DNA of 5,752 bases from NCBI GenBank assembly GCA_031267335.1, contig JAIRZH010000043.1, positions 1 to 5,752 of the forward strand, in the 5' to 3' direction. Under the pieces are notes generated by a model. The model was not told where the DNA came from, did no database searches, and saw only the letters and a program-made list of their open reading frames with translations. Source of the DNA: Oscillospiraceae bacterium. GTDB lineage: Bacteria; Bacillota; Clostridia; Oscillospirales; Acutalibacteraceae. Below, one piece after another: positions 4,985 to 5,752 of the stretch (positions are counted from its first letter, which is position 1; the number at the start of each line of letters is the position of its first letter). Made by a program: the position numbers and the translations under genes.

Positions 4985-5374
4985 GTGAGAGCAATTTGTA
5001 AGTCATGTAAATGGTGCGGAAAAACCCACGAAGAAAATTATATCTGTTCTAAACGACCACCAAAACAAAAGAAAAATACCGAAGTCACAAAATTTTGAGG
5101 AAGCCCAGCATGGAAGCAAAAGCGCGAGGAAATAAAGAAGCGTGATAATTATTTATGCCAAGTTTGCATACGTGGATTATATAAACCGCACTACCAATAT
5201 CAGTACGAAAACACTCATGTTCACCACGCAATACCGGTTATTGAAAGCGATAACGGACATTTAGATAATGGAAATTTGATAACATTGTGTTCTACACATC
5301 ACAGAATGACAGACCGTTACCAAATACCACTTCTAAAAATACAAAATGTAATTCGAGAGCAAGAAAACAAATGA
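4985..5374 (+). pseudogene. Phage HNH endonuclease, broken by an in-frame TGA
   Basis: HNH nucleases of this type lie next to terminase genes and help genome packaging in many cos phages. The frame carries a cysteine-rich start (I-C-K-S-C-K-W-C-G-K-T-H), the typical K-R-E-E-I-K-K-R-D-N-Y-L-C-Q-V-C segment, and the catalytic block V-H-H-A-I-P...D-N-G-N-L-I-T-L-C-S-T-H-H-R-M. A TGA at 5096-5098 falls after T-K-F, where relatives usually have Arg (F-R-x-x-x-A-W), consistent with CGA or AGA changed to TGA. It leaves a 37-residue peptide without the active site. The start is unclear: GTG at 4985 lies almost on top of AGGA, whereas the ATT codon at 4994 has the better ribosome-site distance, so the start codon may be damaged too. 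Otherwise the frame is open to TGA 5372-5374. Confidence 0.8.
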
Positions 5375-5378
5375 TTCC

Positions 5379-5460
5379 ATCCCCCCCTATCAATTTAAAA
5401 AACAAATTTAAAATTTTTTCACCACCAACCATGGGCTTACATTCACACCGACGGAAATTT
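5379..5460 (+). other. Conserved-looking cos-type region after the HNH gene
   Basis: The segment starts with a C7 run followed by TATC (5381-5391) directly after the HNH stop and contains CACCACCAACC and ACACCGACGG stretches that are much more C-rich than the surrounding DNA. In many Gram-positive cos phages the cohesive-end site lies just here, between HNH nuclease and terminase. No cleavage site can be assigned from one sequence. Confidence 0.35.
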
Positions 5461-5491
5461 TCTCATGTAATTTTTTTTTGGAGTTGAGTAA

Positions 5492-5545
5492 ATGAAAATA
5501 GAGCAAATTGGCATAGATGAAATAAAGGAAGTGTTTCCAAAATAA
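5492..5545 (+). pseudogene. 17-codon stub of a downstream phage gene
   Basis: The ATG at 5492 has GGAG 8 bases upstream and reads MKIEQIGIDEIKEVFPK-stop. The first twelve residues resemble the start of phage ParB-like nuclease/methyltransferase proteins (M-K-I-x-x-I-x-I-x-x-I-K), which are common near terminase genes. The resemblance breaks at about codon 12, close to where the IS1-type element probably begins, so the gene was most likely interrupted by that insertion. The similarity is too short to be firm. Confidence 0.35.
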
Positions 5546-5556
5546 TTATAATATGT

Positions 5557-5586
5557 TACATTTCAAACCAAGGTGTTTGAAATGTA
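5557..5586 (+). promoter_or_regulatory. 12-bp hairpin covering the transposase start codon
   Basis: TACATTTCAAAC (5557-5568) and GTTTGAAATGTA (5575-5586) are perfect inverted copies around the 6-base loop CAAGGT. The start ATG (5582-5584) is inside the 3' arm and the AAGG ribosome-site core (5570-5573) is in the loop. Folding in RNA would hide the start codon. Confidence 0.75.
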
Positions 5587-5752
5587 TAAATGTAAAAAAT
5601 GCAGTAGCCAAAATTATGTAAAAGCAGGATTTATCAAAAGCGAACAACGATATAAATGTAAAAATTGTGGCTGCCAATTTGTACCAACTAGACATCATGG
5701 TAAAGACGAAAACACAAAGCTAGCAGCAGTTTGGTTGTACACACATGGACTT
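5582..5752 (+). CDS. IS1-type transposase, N-terminal part (runs off window)
   Basis: The 57 visible codons encode the zinc-ribbon N-terminus of an IS1/InsA-type transposase. C4-K-K-C7 and C26-K-N-C29-G-C31 supply the zinc-binding cysteines, separated by N-Y-V-K-A-G-F-I-K-S-E-Q-R-Y-K, the usual spacing and wording of this family. The start of the helix-turn-helix (T-K-L-A-A-V-W-L-Y-T-H-G-L) follows. The catalytic part would lie past 5752. The ATG at 5582 is chosen because AAGG is 8 bases upstream and the zinc ribbon begins right after it. The frame has no stop within the window. The gene follows the disrupted stub at 5492, and the left end of the element may lie near 5527. Confidence 0.75.
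   Translation, partial: MYKCKKCSSQNYVKAGFIKSEQRYKCKNCGCQFVPTRHHGKDENTKLAAVWLYTHGL

Larger units (their letters stand above)
5527..5752 (+). mobile_element. Left part of an IS1-type insertion sequence (end uncertain)
   Basis: The presence of the transposase start implies an element beginning between the interrupted stub gene (homology lost near 5527) and 5557. GGAAGTGTTTCCAAAA at 5527-5542 starts with GG and has an imperfect resemblance to IS1-type ends, but the matching right end and the target duplication are outside the window. Confidence 0.4.

Noticed and set aside
1225..5098. Reassigned TGA codon (code 4 or 25) because two phage/IS genes contain in-frame TGA
   Set aside because: Only one TGA is at a Trp position, the other is at a usual Arg position. 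Intact genes use TGG for Trp and the HNH frame itself ends with TGA. Decay is simpler.
5287..5487. 66-codon plus-strand open frame over the end of the HNH gene and the C-rich block
   Set aside because: It begins inside the HNH catalytic region in another frame, and its codons cross the probable cos region. No ribosome site.

Overview
The window is AT-rich and looks like a decaying prophage or integrative element from a low-GC Gram-positive bacterium (Clostridia, Negativicutes or a relative). The evidence is strong GGAGG-type ribosome sites, a large-serine-recombinase domain, an ArpU/DUF1492-like phage regulator and a packaging-region HNH nuclease. I cannot name the genus from sequence alone.

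Layout. Positions 1-516 (minus strand) hold the N-terminal catalytic domain of a large serine recombinase, cut off after 139 residues, with possible scraps of neighbouring recombinases around it. Positions 517-1044 hold no convincing gene. They contain three 27-bp tandem repeats and a short rRNA-spacer-like motif. Positions 1045-1867 are a complete 823-bp IS5-family (IS427-like) insertion sequence with 18-bp terminal inverted repeats, flanked by TA. Its transposase carries an in-frame TGA and two frame changes. Its right end abuts, and may supply the start codon of, an ArpU/DUF1492-like phage regulator (1854-2246). The last ~10 residues of that regulator are in the -1 frame behind an A AAA AAG heptamer.

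Positions 2309-4708 (minus strand) are the most interesting part. Two adjacent genes 12 bp apart encode proteins with the same N-terminal plan: a double-glycine-type leader, a signal-peptide-like hydrophobic stretch, an amphipathic linker and a second hydrophobic segment ending in F-x-x-R-x-V at the same residue numbers (143, 146, 148). Unrelated enzyme domains follow. The upstream gene carries an alpha/beta hydrolase (GYSLGG), the downstream one a HEMGH zincin-like metallopeptidase. They share a promoter with a perfect TATAAT, and a (TA)11 tract lies 7 bp beyond its -35. I read this pair as a small exported-effector cassette with a common export module and exchangeable catalytic ends, placed antisense within the prophage.

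Positions 4809-5545 return to plus-strand phage sequence: a candidate late promoter with 10-bp-spaced TTGTCC repeats, an HNH endonuclease gene broken by one TGA, a C7-containing possible cos region, and a 17-codon stub of the next phage gene. From about 5527 to the window end is the 5' part of an IS1-type transposase gene whose start codon lies in a perfect 12-bp hairpin.

Taken together, the phage genes are eroded by stops, frameshifts and two insertion sequences, while the two effector genes are intact with a good promoter and ribosome sites. This suggests that the cargo, not the phage, is being kept.
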